64,000 nt of DNA, taken from contig NZ_JBIYZW010000003.1 in assembly GCF_044628455.1 (NCBI RefSeq), forward strand, positions 558,001-622,000, read 5' to 3'. The number at the start of each line of letters is the position of its first letter. The stretch's first letter is position 1. The notes under the pieces are model-generated. The model was not told the DNA's origin, did no database searches, and worked only from the letters and a program-made list of their open reading frames with translations. Positions 23,012 to 31,755 of this stretch are shown here, piece by piece. Made by a program: the position numbers and the translations under genes. The stretch is from Solirubrum sp044628455 (lineage in GTDB: Bacteria; Bacteroidota; Bacteroidia; Cytophagales; Hymenobacteraceae).

Positions 23012-24334
23012 ATGAGTAGCTACCGACTACGTTCCCTTTCACACTGGCTTCTGGCTCTGTTTCTGACGTTTACTACCGCCGGTCAACTGGCGGCTCAGGA
23101 AGCGGCAACCGTGAGCAAAGAGGGTGTGACGCCCGGAGACGCGCCCGCCGCCGCTGCCCCCGCTGCCGCCGGTACCGCCGCCCCCGCTGGTGACGCCGCC
23201 GCTATTGCGGCCGGCGACGCCCTGTTCAAAGGCAACTGCGCCCAGTGCCACGCCGTCAAAGACGTAGTGGTAGGCCCGGCCCTGGCCGGCATCGACAAGC
23301 GCCGCCCCATGCCCTGGCTGATTAGCTGGGTGAAGAACTCCAGCAAGATGGTGGCTTCGGGCGACGAGTACTCGGTGAAGATCTTCAACGAGTACCAGAA
23401 GCAGCAGATGCCCAGCTTCGCCCTGAGCGACGCCGAAATCACCTCCATCTTCGCCTGGGTAAAGGCTGAAGAAAGTAAGGGTGGGGATACGCCTACTCAG
23501 ACTGATCCGAAGGGTGCCCCCGCTGGTGATACCACCTCGGCCGATTCCGGCGCCGGTCAGTACATGAACGCCGTGCTGATGGTGCTGGTGGTGGTGCTGA
23601 TCGTGCTGGTGGTGACGCTGGTGATTATCGCCAACATCATGAAGGACGTGCTGCGGGGCCGCAAGGACCTCGACGGCCGTGATGTGGAGCTGCTGGAGCA
23701 GAAGACTGACTGGATGGCCATCCTCAAGTCGGGCTGGTTCAAGGGCATCGTGGGCACGCTGTTCGTGCTGGTGATTCTCTACGAATCCATCCAGGGCCTG
23801 ATGGCCATCGGCCTGACCCAGGGCTACCAGCCCGCCCAACCCATTGCCTTCTCGCACAAGCTGCACGCCGGCGAGCATCAGATCAACTGCGCGTACTGCC
23901 ACACCTCGGTGTACAAGAGCAAGAACGCCAACATTCCCTCGGCCAACATCTGCATGAACTGCCACTCGCAGATCAAGACGACCTCGCCGGAAATCAAGAA
24001 AATCTACCGCGCCGTGCAGCGCCAGCAGCCCATTCAGTGGGTGCGGGTTCACAACCTGCCCGACCTGGCCTACTTCAACCACGCCCAGCACACCCAGGTA
24101 GGTGGCATCGAATGCCAGACCTGCCACGGCCCCATCGAGAACATGGACGTGGTGTACCAGTACTCGGCCCTGACCATGGGCTGGTGCATCAACTGCCACC
24201 GCGAGACGCCGCTCAACACCAAGGGCAACGGCTACTACGACAACCTGGTGAAACTGCACGACAGCAAAAACGCCGCCGCGCCCTTCACCGTGTCGTCGAA
24301 CGGCGGCACCGAATGCTCGAAGTGCCACTACTAA
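23012..24334 (+). CDS. actA: Alternative complex III multiheme cytochrome subunit ActA, with an extra N-terminal cytochrome c domain
   Basis: 440 residues. A signal peptide is followed by an Ala/Pro linker and a small cytochrome c domain with CAQCH (76-80) and the downstream MPSFALSDAEI Met-ligand segment. A Thr/Gly/Asp linker and two membrane helices (about 185-215 and 245-270) come next, then a domain with five motifs: CAYCH, CMNCH, CQTCH, CINCH and CSKCH. That makes six CXXCH sites where the classic ActA has five. ActA passes electrons from the quinol site to the oxidase. The ATG at 23012 begins the signal peptide. It is the first gene of the operon. Confidence 0.93.
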   Translation: MSSYRLRSLSHWLLALFLTFTTAGQLAAQEAATVSKEGVTPGDAPAAAAPAAAGTAAPAGDAAAIAAGDALFKGNCAQCHAVKDVVVGPALAGIDKRRPMPWLISWVKNSSKMVASGDEYSVKIFNEYQKQQMPSFALSDAEITSIFAWVKAEESKGGDTPTQTDPKGAPAGDTTSADSGAGQYMNAVLMVLVVVLIVLVVTLVIIANIMKDVLRGRKDLDGRDVELLEQKTDWMAILKSGWFKGIVGTLFVLVILYESIQGLMAIGLTQGYQPAQPIAFSHKLHAGEHQINCAYCHTSVYKSKNANIPSANICMNCHSQIKTTSPEIKKIYRAVQRQQPIQWVRVHNLPDLAYFNHAQHTQVGGIECQTCHGPIENMDVVYQYSALTMGWCINCHRETPLNTKGNGYYDNLVKLHDSKNAAAPFTVSSNGGTECSKCHY

Positions 24335-24343
24335 TAGCTTGAT

Positions 24344-24480
24344 GGGGTCTTGGGAGCTTCTGGTCTGAATACCTGGCAGCTCCCAAGCCCGCTACTGCTG
24401 AAACAGAAAAAATACTAGGGCACGGGTGAGGATTGGTCCCGAACAGCCAAGACCCCAAGACCCCAAGTCCCCAAGTCCCC
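24344..24480. repeat. Octad inverted-repeat element between actA and actB
   Basis: Left arm: GGGGTCTT, GGGAGCTT (24344-24359). Right arm: four tandem 8-bp units, AAGACCCC twice then AAGTCCCC twice (24449-24480), ending 6 nt before the actB ATG. An extra perfect 10-bp stem, CTTGGGAGCT / AGCTCCCAAG (24349-24358 with 24379-24388), lies at the left. It has the same plan as the heptad elements but an 8-bp period. Confidence 0.75.
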
Positions 24481-24486
24481 ATACAA

Positions 24487-27400
24487 ATGCAAGAGTCGCC
24501 TAAGTACTGGAAGGGAATCGAGGAGCTCGAGAACTCGCCGGAGTTTGTGCACAATGCCCTGAGCGAATTCGGTTCGTTCATGCCGGTGAAGGAAAGCCAC
24601 GCCTCGTCGGATGCCACCGTGGCACCGCGCCGCGACTTTCTGAAGCTCATGGGCTTTGGCCTGGCGGCGGCCACGCTGGCCAGCTGCGAAGCCCCGGTTC
24701 GGAAAGCTATTCCGTACCTGAACAAGCCCGAGGAAGTGGATCCGGGCATTGCCAACTTCTACGCTTCCACTTACTTCACCGGCCAGGACTACAACGCCGT
24801 GCTGGTGAAAACGCGCGAAGGCCGGCCGATCAAGCTGGAGGGCAACCCCGAGTCGCCCATCACGCGCGGCGGCCTCTCGGCCCGCGCCCAGGCCTCAGTG
24901 CTGAGCCTCTACGACTCGGCCCGGCTGAAGGGCTTCAGCAAGGGCGGCAAGGTTGATAATCTCATCGACCGCGACCAGATCGACCAGGAAATCCGCACCA
25001 AGCTGGCCTCGGCCGGCCGCATTGCCATCGTCTCGCCGACCATCATCAGCCCGACGACCAAGCGTGCCATCGGCGAGTTCATCGGCCGCTACCCCGGCGC
25101 CGAGCACGTGATGTACGACGCGCACTCGAGCTCGGCCCTGCTGCGCGCCAACGGCGGCGTGGTACCCGGTTACGACTTCAGCCAGGCCGCGGTTATCGTG
25201 AGCTTCGGCGCCGACTTCCTCGGTACCTGGATTTCGCCCGTCGAGTACGCCCACCAGTACATTCAGAACCGCAAGGTGTCGAGCGACAAGAAGAGCATGT
25301 CGCGGCACTTCCAGTTCGAAACCAACATGTCGCTGACCGGCTCCAACGCCGACGTGCGGGTGGCCATCAAGCCCTCGGAGCACGGCGCAGCGGTGCTGGC
25401 CCTCTACAACAAAATCGTGGGCGGTGGCGCGGCCCCGGCCCTGAAAAACCCGGCCGCGGCCAAGGCCATCGAAAAGGCCGCTGCTGAGCTGCGCGCCGCC
25501 GGCAGCCGCGCCCTGGTGGTGTGCGGCTCCAACGACGTAGCCGAGCAAGCCCTGGTGGCCGCCATCAACGCGGCTCTGGGCAACGCCGGTACGACCATCA
25601 ACCCAAACGCGCCGTCGATGGTACGCCAGGGCGACGACCAGCGCATGCTGAACCTCGTCAACGCCATGGGCCAGGGCCAGGTGGGCGCCGTGATTTTCTA
25701 CCACGCCAACCCGGCCTATGACCACCCGATGGCCGCCGAGGTGAAGAAGGCGCTGCAGAGCACCTCGCTGCTGAGCATCTCGCTCAACAGCACCCTCGAC
25801 GAAACCACCGCCCTGTGCCAGTACCAGTGCCCCGACCACCACTGGATGGAGTCGTGGAACGACTACGAGCCTAAGCGCGGTTTCCTGAGCCTCGCGCAGC
25901 CGGTGATTACGCCGCTGTACAAAACCCGCCAGGCGCAGGAAACCCTGCTGAACTGGGCCGGTAACCCCAACAGCTACTACAACTACCTGCGCAGCAGCTG
26001 GCGCGGTATCCTGGGCGCAAACTTCCAGGGTGGCTGGGACAAGGCCGTGCACGACGGCGTAGCTACCGGCACGCTGAGCGCTGCGCCGGCCGCGCAGCTG
26101 GCCCCGGCCATGTCGGCCGACGCCGCGGCCTCGGCCATTGCCGCGCAGCCCGCCGTGAGTGGCATCGAGCTGATGGTTTACGAGAAAGTAGGCCTGGGCA
26201 ACGGCTGCGAAGCCAACAACCCCTGGCTGCAGGAGCTGCCCGACCCGGTGTCGAAGGCTACCTGGGGCAACTACATCACGGTGCCGCGCGCCATGGCCGT
26301 GGAGCAGAAGTGGGAGCAGGGCGACGTGGTGCGCGTAACCACCGCCAAAGGCAAAATCGTGGAGCTGCCCGTGCTGATTCAGCCGGGTCAGGCCCAGGGC
26401 ACCATCGGCATCGCGCTGGGCTACGGCCGCGAGAAAGCCGGCCTGGTGGGCAACCAGGTAGGGGAGAACGTATTCCCAATGCTGGTGCTGCGCAACGGCT
26501 CGTTGGTGGGCGCTACCACCGTGCAGCTGGCCAAGACCGACGCCAAGCAGGCCATTGCCCAGACGCAGACCCACCACACGGTGATGGACCGCAAGCCGGT
26601 AGTGCAGGAAGCTACCCTGGCGGCCTACATCAAGAACCCGAAGGAAGTAACCGAGTACGACAAGATTTCCACGCCCGACGGCCTGGAGAAACCCAGCAAG
26701 GTTTCGCTGTGGCAGGACTACGAGTACAAGAACCACCACTGGGGCATGGCCATCGACCTCAACTCGTGCATCGGCTGCGGCTCGTGCGTGATTGGGTGCC
26801 AGGTGGAAAACAACGTGGCCGTGGTGGGCAAGCAGGAGGTTATCAACCGCCGCGAGATGCACTGGATGCGTATCGACCGCTACTACAGCTCGGATACGAC
26901 CAAGGCTGACTTCGCCACCAAGGGCAAGCTCGACACCTACGCGGCGATGGAAGACCCTTCCGACAACCCATCGGTGATTTTCCAGCCCATGCTCTGCCAG
27001 CACTGCAACCACGCGCCCTGCGAAACGGTGTGCCCGGTACTGGCTACCACCCACAGCACCGAAGGTCTGAACCAGATGACCTACAACCGCTGCGTGGGTA
27101 CGCGCTACTGCGCCAACAACTGCCCCTACAAGGTGCGCCGCTTCAACTGGTTCTCGTACTACTCCAACGAGAAGTTCGAAACCGTCAACGGCCACATGTT
27201 CACCGATCTGGGCCGCATGGTGCTGAACCCGGATGTGACGGTGCGCGCCCGCGGCGTGATGGAGAAGTGCTCGATGTGCGTGCAGCGCATTCAGCTCGGC
27301 AAGCTCGAAGCCAAGAAGGAAAAGCGTCGTCCGAAAGACGGCGAAGTGGTAACGGCCTGCGCCCAGTCCTGCCCCACCCAGGCCATCGTGTTCGGCGACA

Positions 27401-27555
27401 TGCGCGACCCGGAGTCGCGCATTGCCAAGCTGCTGCGCCGCGAAGACGGCGAGCGGGCTTTCCACGCCCTGGATGCCATCAACGTGCAGCCCAACATCAC
27501 GTACCTGACGAAGATCCGCAACGTCGAAGCCCGCGAGGAGCGCGCCAACGCCTAA
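24487..27555 (+). CDS. actB: Alternative complex III iron-sulfur subunit ActB
   Basis: 1022 residues, a fusion of a molybdopterin-oxidoreductase-like part and a four-cluster ferredoxin part, on the periplasmic side. A Tat signal lies unusually deep (RRDFLKLMGFGLAAATLASC, about 52-71). The molybdopterin-like fold covers about 75-720. The C-terminal cysteines are CIGCGSCVIGC, CQHCNHAPCETVCP, CVGTRYCANNCPYK, CSMCVQR and CAQSCPTQ. In the family the large part carries no molybdenum. The start is the ATG at 24487; upstream in-frame codons run into the octad repeat. It is followed by a strong hairpin before actC. Confidence 0.95.
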   Translation: MQESPKYWKGIEELENSPEFVHNALSEFGSFMPVKESHASSDATVAPRRDFLKLMGFGLAAATLASCEAPVRKAIPYLNKPEEVDPGIANFYASTYFTGQDYNAVLVKTREGRPIKLEGNPESPITRGGLSARAQASVLSLYDSARLKGFSKGGKVDNLIDRDQIDQEIRTKLASAGRIAIVSPTIISPTTKRAIGEFIGRYPGAEHVMYDAHSSSALLRANGGVVPGYDFSQAAVIVSFGADFLGTWISPVEYAHQYIQNRKVSSDKKSMSRHFQFETNMSLTGSNADVRVAIKPSEHGAAVLALYNKIVGGGAAPALKNPAAAKAIEKAAAELRAAGSRALVVCGSNDVAEQALVAAINAALGNAGTTINPNAPSMVRQGDDQRMLNLVNAMGQGQVGAVIFYHANPAYDHPMAAEVKKALQSTSLLSISLNSTLDETTALCQYQCPDHHWMESWNDYEPKRGFLSLAQPVITPLYKTRQAQETLLNWAGNPNSYYNYLRSSWRGILGANFQGGWDKAVHDGVATGTLSAAPAAQLAPAMSADAAASAIAAQPAVSGIELMVYEKVGLGNGCEANNPWLQELPDPVSKATWGNYITVPRAMAVEQKWEQGDVVRVTTAKGKIVELPVLIQPGQAQGTIGIALGYGREKAGLVGNQVGENVFPMLVLRNGSLVGATTVQLAKTDAKQAIAQTQTHHTVMDRKPVVQEATLAAYIKNPKEVTEYDKISTPDGLEKPSKVSLWQDYEYKNHHWGMAIDLNSCIGCGSCVIGCQVENNVAVVGKQEVINRREMHWMRIDRYYSSDTTKADFATKGKLDTYAAMEDPSDNPSVIFQPMLCQHCNHAPCETVCPVLATTHSTEGLNQMTYNRCVGTRYCANNCPYKVRRFNWFSYYSNEKFETVNGHMFTDLGRMVLNPDVTVRARGVMEKCSMCVQRIQLGKLEAKKEKRRPKDGEVVTACAQSCPTQAIVFGDMRDPESRIAKLLRREDGERAFHALDAINVQPNITYLTKIRNVEAREERANA

Positions 27556-27570
27556 CCTAGAGACTTAACC

Positions 27571-27622
27571 GGACGCGGCCCCGCGGGTCGCAACGCCTGC
27601 GGGCCGCGTCCTTTACTTTTTT
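27571..27622 (+). terminator. Terminator-like hairpin inside the act operon, between actB and actC
   Basis: GGACGCGGCCC near 27571 pairs with GGGCCGCGTCC ending at 27611, with further inner pairing, and is followed by the T-rich TTTACTTTTTTCT. It could end part of the transcription or protect the 3' end of an actAB message. The next gene starts 10 nt after it. Confidence 0.6.
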
Positions 27623-27631
27623 CTAAAACAT

Positions 27632-29089
27632 ATGCAGCACGTTTCGCCAGTACGCATACCACTCGTTACGAATGGTAAAACGTACCACGACGTCACCCAG
27701 GACGTGTGCCGGCAGGTGGAGGCCAAGCCGAACATCCGCTGGATGGCGGCCCTGGCCGTGGCCCTGTTCTTTCTGGGCATCTTCTTCTACTCGGTGTACC
27801 GGACCTTGTGGTACGGCATCGGGGAGTGGGGCCTGAACAAGACGGTGGGCTGGGCCTGGGACATCACCAACTTCGTGTGGTGGGTGGGCATCGGCCACGC
27901 CGGCACGCTCATCTCGGCCGTGCTGCTGCTGTTCCGCCAGAAGTGGCGCTCCTCCATCAACCGCGCCGCCGAGGCCATGACCATCTTCGCGGTTATCTGC
28001 GCGGCCATGTTCCCGGTACTGCACATGGGCCGTCCGTGGCTGGCTATCTGGGTACTGCCGCTGCAAAATACCTACGGCTCGCTGTGGGCGAACTTCAACT
28101 CGCCCTTGCTCTGGGACGTGTTTGCCATTTCGACCTACTTCTCCGTGTCGCTCGTGTTCTGGTACACGGGCCTGGTACCGGACTTCGCCACGATTCGTGA
28201 CCGGGCCACGGGCCCGATTGCGCGCCGCGCCTACGCCCTGTTGAGCTTCGGCTGGAAGGGCGGGGCCAAGCACTGGTCGCGCTACGAGACCGTGTCCTTG
28301 ATCCTGGCCGGCGTGTCGACCCCGCTGGTGCTGTCGGTGCACACGATCGTGTCGATGGACTTCGCCACCTCGGTCGTGCCGGGCTGGCACACGACCATCT
28401 TCCCGCCCTACTTCGTGGCCGGGGCCATCTTCTCGGGCTTCGCCATGGTGCTGACCCTGATGCTCATCACCCGCGTGGTGTTCCGCCTCGAGGACTACAT
28501 CACCCTGGAGCACATCGCCCTGATGAACAAGATCATGATGATTACCGGCTCCATCGTGGGCGTGGCCTACATCACGGAGTTCTTCATCGCCTGGTACTCG
28601 CAGGTGGAGTTCGAGCAGTACGCCTTCATCAACCGGGCCACGGGCCCCTACTGGTGGGCCTACTGGGCCATGATGACCTGCAACGTGATTTCGCCCCAGC
28701 TGGTGTGGATCCGCCGCGTGCGCTACTCCATCCCGGCCACGTTCGTTCTCTCGATCATCGTCAACATCGGCATGTGGTTCGAGCGCTTCGTGATTATCGT
28801 CACCTCGCTGCACCGCGACTACATCCCGTCCTCCTGGGCCATGTTCTCGCCCTCCTGGATCGACATCGGCATCTACGTGGGCACCTTGGGCCTGTTCTTC
28901 ACCCTGTTCCTGCTCTTTGCCAAGTTCTTCCCCGTCATCAACATGGCCGAGGTCAAAACCATCCTCAAGTACGGCGTCGACAACGGCCCCACCTACGGCG
29001 GACCCAACCACGGGGCGGGTGCCCACGTGGGTCAGCGCTCGGCTGGTGTTCCTGCCTCTGCTCCAGTAAACTACCACAAGCATGACTAA
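27632..29089 (+). CDS. actC: Alternative complex III membrane subunit ActC (NrfD-like)
   Basis: 485 residues with about ten membrane helices, of the NrfD/PsrC family: WMAALAVALFFLGIFFYSVY, FVWWVGIGHAGTLISAVLLL and MNKIMMITGSIVGVAYITEFF are typical. It binds quinol and, with ActF, forms the membrane core. It begins after the terminator-like hairpin and overlaps actD by 8 bp, so translation of the two is likely coupled. Confidence 0.96.
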   Translation: MQHVSPVRIPLVTNGKTYHDVTQDVCRQVEAKPNIRWMAALAVALFFLGIFFYSVYRTLWYGIGEWGLNKTVGWAWDITNFVWWVGIGHAGTLISAVLLLFRQKWRSSINRAAEAMTIFAVICAAMFPVLHMGRPWLAIWVLPLQNTYGSLWANFNSPLLWDVFAISTYFSVSLVFWYTGLVPDFATIRDRATGPIARRAYALLSFGWKGGAKHWSRYETVSLILAGVSTPLVLSVHTIVSMDFATSVVPGWHTTIFPPYFVAGAIFSGFAMVLTLMLITRVVFRLEDYITLEHIALMNKIMMITGSIVGVAYITEFFIAWYSQVEFEQYAFINRATGPYWWAYWAMMTCNVISPQLVWIRRVRYSIPATFVLSIIVNIGMWFERFVIIVTSLHRDYIPSSWAMFSPSWIDIGIYVGTLGLFFTLFLLFAKFFPVINMAEVKTILKYGVDNGPTYGGPNHGAGAHVGQRSAGVPASAPVNYHKHD

Positions 29090-29606
29090 GCGTTTCGCGC
29101 TCGGCATTTTCGAGGACGAGGACGTGCTGCTGCACGCCATTGAGAACATTCGTGCCGCCGGCGTCAAAATCTACGACGTCTTCACGCCCTACCCGATCCA
29201 CGGTATCGACGACGCCCTGGGTATCGAACGCTCCCGCCTGCCCATCGCCGCGTTTTTCTACGGCCTGTGCGGATTGTCGTTTGCCCTCTGGCTGCAGATC
29301 TACACCCTGGGTTTCGACTGGCCGATGATCATTGGCGGCAAGCCCCACATTGCCCTACCCGCCTTCATCCCGGTTTCCTTCGAGTTGACGGTGCTGTTCT
29401 GCTGCCACGGGATGGTCATCACCTTCTACACCATCAGCGGACTGTATCCGCGCCTGAAAGTGCCCGTCATGGACGTGCGCTCTACTGACGACAAGTTCGT
29501 CATGGCCATTGAGCTGAAGGAAGGTTCCGACCTGGGTCAGCTCAGCCAGTTGCTCCGTGCCAACGGCGCATCCGAAGTGAACGAGAAAGAAATGACCAAA
29601 GAATAA
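29082..29606 (+). CDS. actD: Alternative complex III subunit ActD (DUF3341)
   Basis: 174 residues. A cytosolic N-terminal part (FALGIFEDEDVLLHAIENIR, VFTPYPIHGIDDALGI) precedes two membrane helices (about 60-85 and 95-120). It is the DUF3341 subunit that packs beside ActC. It overlaps actC by 8 bp and actE by 1 bp (TAATG). Confidence 0.95.
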   Translation: MTKRFALGIFEDEDVLLHAIENIRAAGVKIYDVFTPYPIHGIDDALGIERSRLPIAAFFYGLCGLSFALWLQIYTLGFDWPMIIGGKPHIALPAFIPVSFELTVLFCCHGMVITFYTISGLYPRLKVPVMDVRSTDDKFVMAIELKEGSDLGQLSQLLRANGASEVNEKEMTKE

Positions 29607-30328
29607 TGACGCCTTTCTTCAAACACGGCGTACGGGCTTCGGCTGTTCTGTTTGCTGCGGTGCTGGCTACGGCTTGCAACGACGCCAACGACCCCGGTCT
29701 GGAATATGCGCCGGAGATGTACGAATCCATCCCGTACGATCCGCTGCGGCAGGTTGACGCCAACACGATCAACCCCATGGGCATTAACTCGCGCACGCCG
29801 GCTACCGGCACCGTGCCGCGGGGCAAGCTCAGCTACTACAACCACATCGGTAAGGACAGCGTGGCCATTGCTGAGCGCCGCCTGCGCAACCCGCTGGCTT
29901 ACTCGCGCCAGAACCTGGAAGAAGGCAAGGTGCTCTACACCCGCGCCTGCGCCCACTGCCACGGCGAGCAAGGCGACGGTCAGGGCCTGGTAGGGCAGAA
30001 GTTCAAGGGCGTACCCAACTACGCCACGGGGGCCTACGCCACCATGAACGAGGGCCACATCTACCACGTGATTCAGTGGGGCAAGGGCCGCATGATGCCG
30101 CACGGCTCGCAGGTCAACCCCGAGGAACGCTGGAAGATTGCCATGTACGTGCGGGTGCTGCAGAAGGGCAAGGGCCCGGACGGCCTGGCCGATATGGTAA
30201 ACGACCAACTCGAAACGAGTCAGAAAACGAATCAGCAAAACACGGCCCCTTACGGCCAGGCTCAAGCCAACGACATGTCGGAGGAGCCGGGTCAGGGTGA
30301 AGCGGCCCGTAACGGCTCGGCGAACTAA
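29606..30328 (+). CDS. actE: Alternative complex III monoheme cytochrome c lipoprotein ActE
   Basis: 240 residues. A lipoprotein signal (AVLFAAVLATAC) anchors a periplasmic cytochrome c domain with the heme site CAHCH in KVLYTRACAHCHGEQGDGQG and a likely Met ligand in GRMMPHGSQ. A Gln/Asn/Glu-rich tail (about 200-240) is disordered. It carries electrons out of the Act core towards the oxidase. Confidence 0.94.
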   Translation: MTPFFKHGVRASAVLFAAVLATACNDANDPGLEYAPEMYESIPYDPLRQVDANTINPMGINSRTPATGTVPRGKLSYYNHIGKDSVAIAERRLRNPLAYSRQNLEEGKVLYTRACAHCHGEQGDGQGLVGQKFKGVPNYATGAYATMNEGHIYHVIQWGKGRMMPHGSQVNPEERWKIAMYVRVLQKGKGPDGLADMVNDQLETSQKTNQQNTAPYGQAQANDMSEEPGQGEAARNGSAN

Positions 30329-30330
30329 CT

Positions 30331-31659
30331 ATGGCAACAACGACGCATCATCACGAAACCGCTACGGCTGAGTTTCTGGAGCTGGCACCGTCGGCTCGCC
30401 GCCGGTTTACCATGTTCATCATTGCGGGCGTAATCCTGCTGGGCGTGGGCTTGTTTCTGGCCTTCACGGGCATCGGCTCGGGGCACCACGAAGCCGCCGC
30501 GGGGGCTCACCACGCCGGCGCCGGCGCCGGCGCCTCGGCCGAGCACCACGGCAGCCCCACCTGGCTCAAGCGCCTGATCGTAAGCCTCTGGCACAGCAAC
30601 GTGTTCTTCACCGGCATTGCCGCCGTGGGCACGGTGTTCGTTGCCATCAACTACGTAGCCTATGCGGGCTGGTCGGTTATCGTCAAGCGCATTGCCGAGG
30701 CCTTCAGCGCCTGGCTGCTGCCCGGCGCCGTTATCATGCTACTGACCTTCGGCGCGGGTTTGATCAACCACGACATCTTCCACTGGACGATGCCGGGCAT
30801 CACGGACCCCAAGTCGGAAAACTACGACGCGCTCATCGCCGGCAAGTCGGGCTTCCTGAACCTGCCGTTCTACGTGATTCGCATGGTGGTTTACCTGTTC
30901 ATCTGGTGGTTCTTCTCCGAGCGCCTGCGTAAACTCTCGCTGGAGGAAGATCAACTGGGCGGCACCGGTTTCTGGGACAAGAGCATCAACGTTTCGGCTC
31001 TGTTTCTGGTGTTCTACGCCGTGACTTCGTCGATGGCCGCCTGGGACTGGGTGATGTCGATTGACACCCACTGGTTCTCGACCATGTTCGGCTGGTACGT
31101 ATTCGCCTCGTGGTGGGTATCGGGCATTGCCGCCATCACCCTGTGCGCCATCTACCTCAAGCAAGCCGGTTACCTGCGTTTCCTGAACGCCAACCACCTG
31201 CACGACCTGGGCAAGCTGATGTTCGGTTTCAGCATCTTCTGGACCTACGTGTGGTTCTCGCAGTTTATGCTGATCTGGTACGCCAACCTGCCCGAGGAAG
31301 CCGTGTACTTCAACCAGCGCTTGGGTGGGTTCGACGGCAAGTACACCTGGCTGTTCTTCTTCAACCTGATCATCAACTTCGTCTTCCCCTTCCTGGTGCT
31401 GATGACCCGCGACGCCAAGCGGCAGATGATCATGCTTAAGCTGGTGACCATCGGAATTCTCATCGGCCACTGGTTCGACTTCTACCTGATGATCATGCCC
31501 GGAACGATGAAGGCTGACAGCGGGTTTATGATCGAGATTGGCGTGGCCCTGATTTTCCTGGGCGCCTGGCTGACGCTGATGACCCGCCGCCTTTCGCAAG
31601 CTTCGCTCATTCCGGTGAACCACCCGTTCGTGGAGGAGAGCATGCACCATACCACCTGA
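30331..31659 (+). CDS. actF: Alternative complex III membrane subunit ActF
   Basis: 442 residues, the second quinone-site membrane subunit, distantly related to NrfD and ActC. A His/Ala/Gly-rich loop (about 55-75) follows the first helix, then about nine further helices, including WFFSERLRKLSLEEDQ, DWVMSIDTHWFSTMFGWYVF and HDLGKLMFGFSIFWTYVWFS, hallmark segments of ActF. It starts 2 nt after actE. The stop codon is followed at once by a heptad element. Confidence 0.95.
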   Translation: MATTTHHHETATAEFLELAPSARRRFTMFIIAGVILLGVGLFLAFTGIGSGHHEAAAGAHHAGAGAGASAEHHGSPTWLKRLIVSLWHSNVFFTGIAAVGTVFVAINYVAYAGWSVIVKRIAEAFSAWLLPGAVIMLLTFGAGLINHDIFHWTMPGITDPKSENYDALIAGKSGFLNLPFYVIRMVVYLFIWWFFSERLRKLSLEEDQLGGTGFWDKSINVSALFLVFYAVTSSMAAWDWVMSIDTHWFSTMFGWYVFASWWVSGIAAITLCAIYLKQAGYLRFLNANHLHDLGKLMFGFSIFWTYVWFSQFMLIWYANLPEEAVYFNQRLGGFDGKYTWLFFFNLIINFVFPFLVLMTRDAKRQMIMLKLVTIGILIGHWFDFYLMIMPGTMKADSGFMIEIGVALIFLGAWLTLMTRRLSQASLIPVNHPFVEESMHHTT

Positions 31660-31660
31660 T

Positions 31661-31753
31661 TTTTAGAACTGAGATAGTAGAGCTTAGAATGGCGAGCCGC
31701 AGTGGTTCCTTTTCCCGGCTCTCAGCTCTAAGTTCTCGCTTCTAACTTCTCCC
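31661..31753. repeat. Heptad inverted-repeat element between actF and coxB
   Basis: Left arm: five 7-bp units that nearly all end AGA (TTTTAGA, ACTGAGA, TAGTAGA, GCTTAGA, ATGGCGA; 31661-31695). Right arm: five 7-bp units beginning TTCT or CTCT (31719-31753), the reverse-complement pattern. The spacer is 23 nt. It starts 1 nt after the actF stop and ends 2 nt before the coxB ATG, so it fills the spacer. Confidence 0.85.
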
Positions 31754-31755
31754 TC

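Noticed and set aside
24895..27465. 856-codon open frame on the minus strand opposite actB
   Set aside because: It is antisense to a gene with clear motifs. GC-rich codon use with few stops in the mirror frame explains it, and the product is His/Gly/Ala/Val-rich with no domain.
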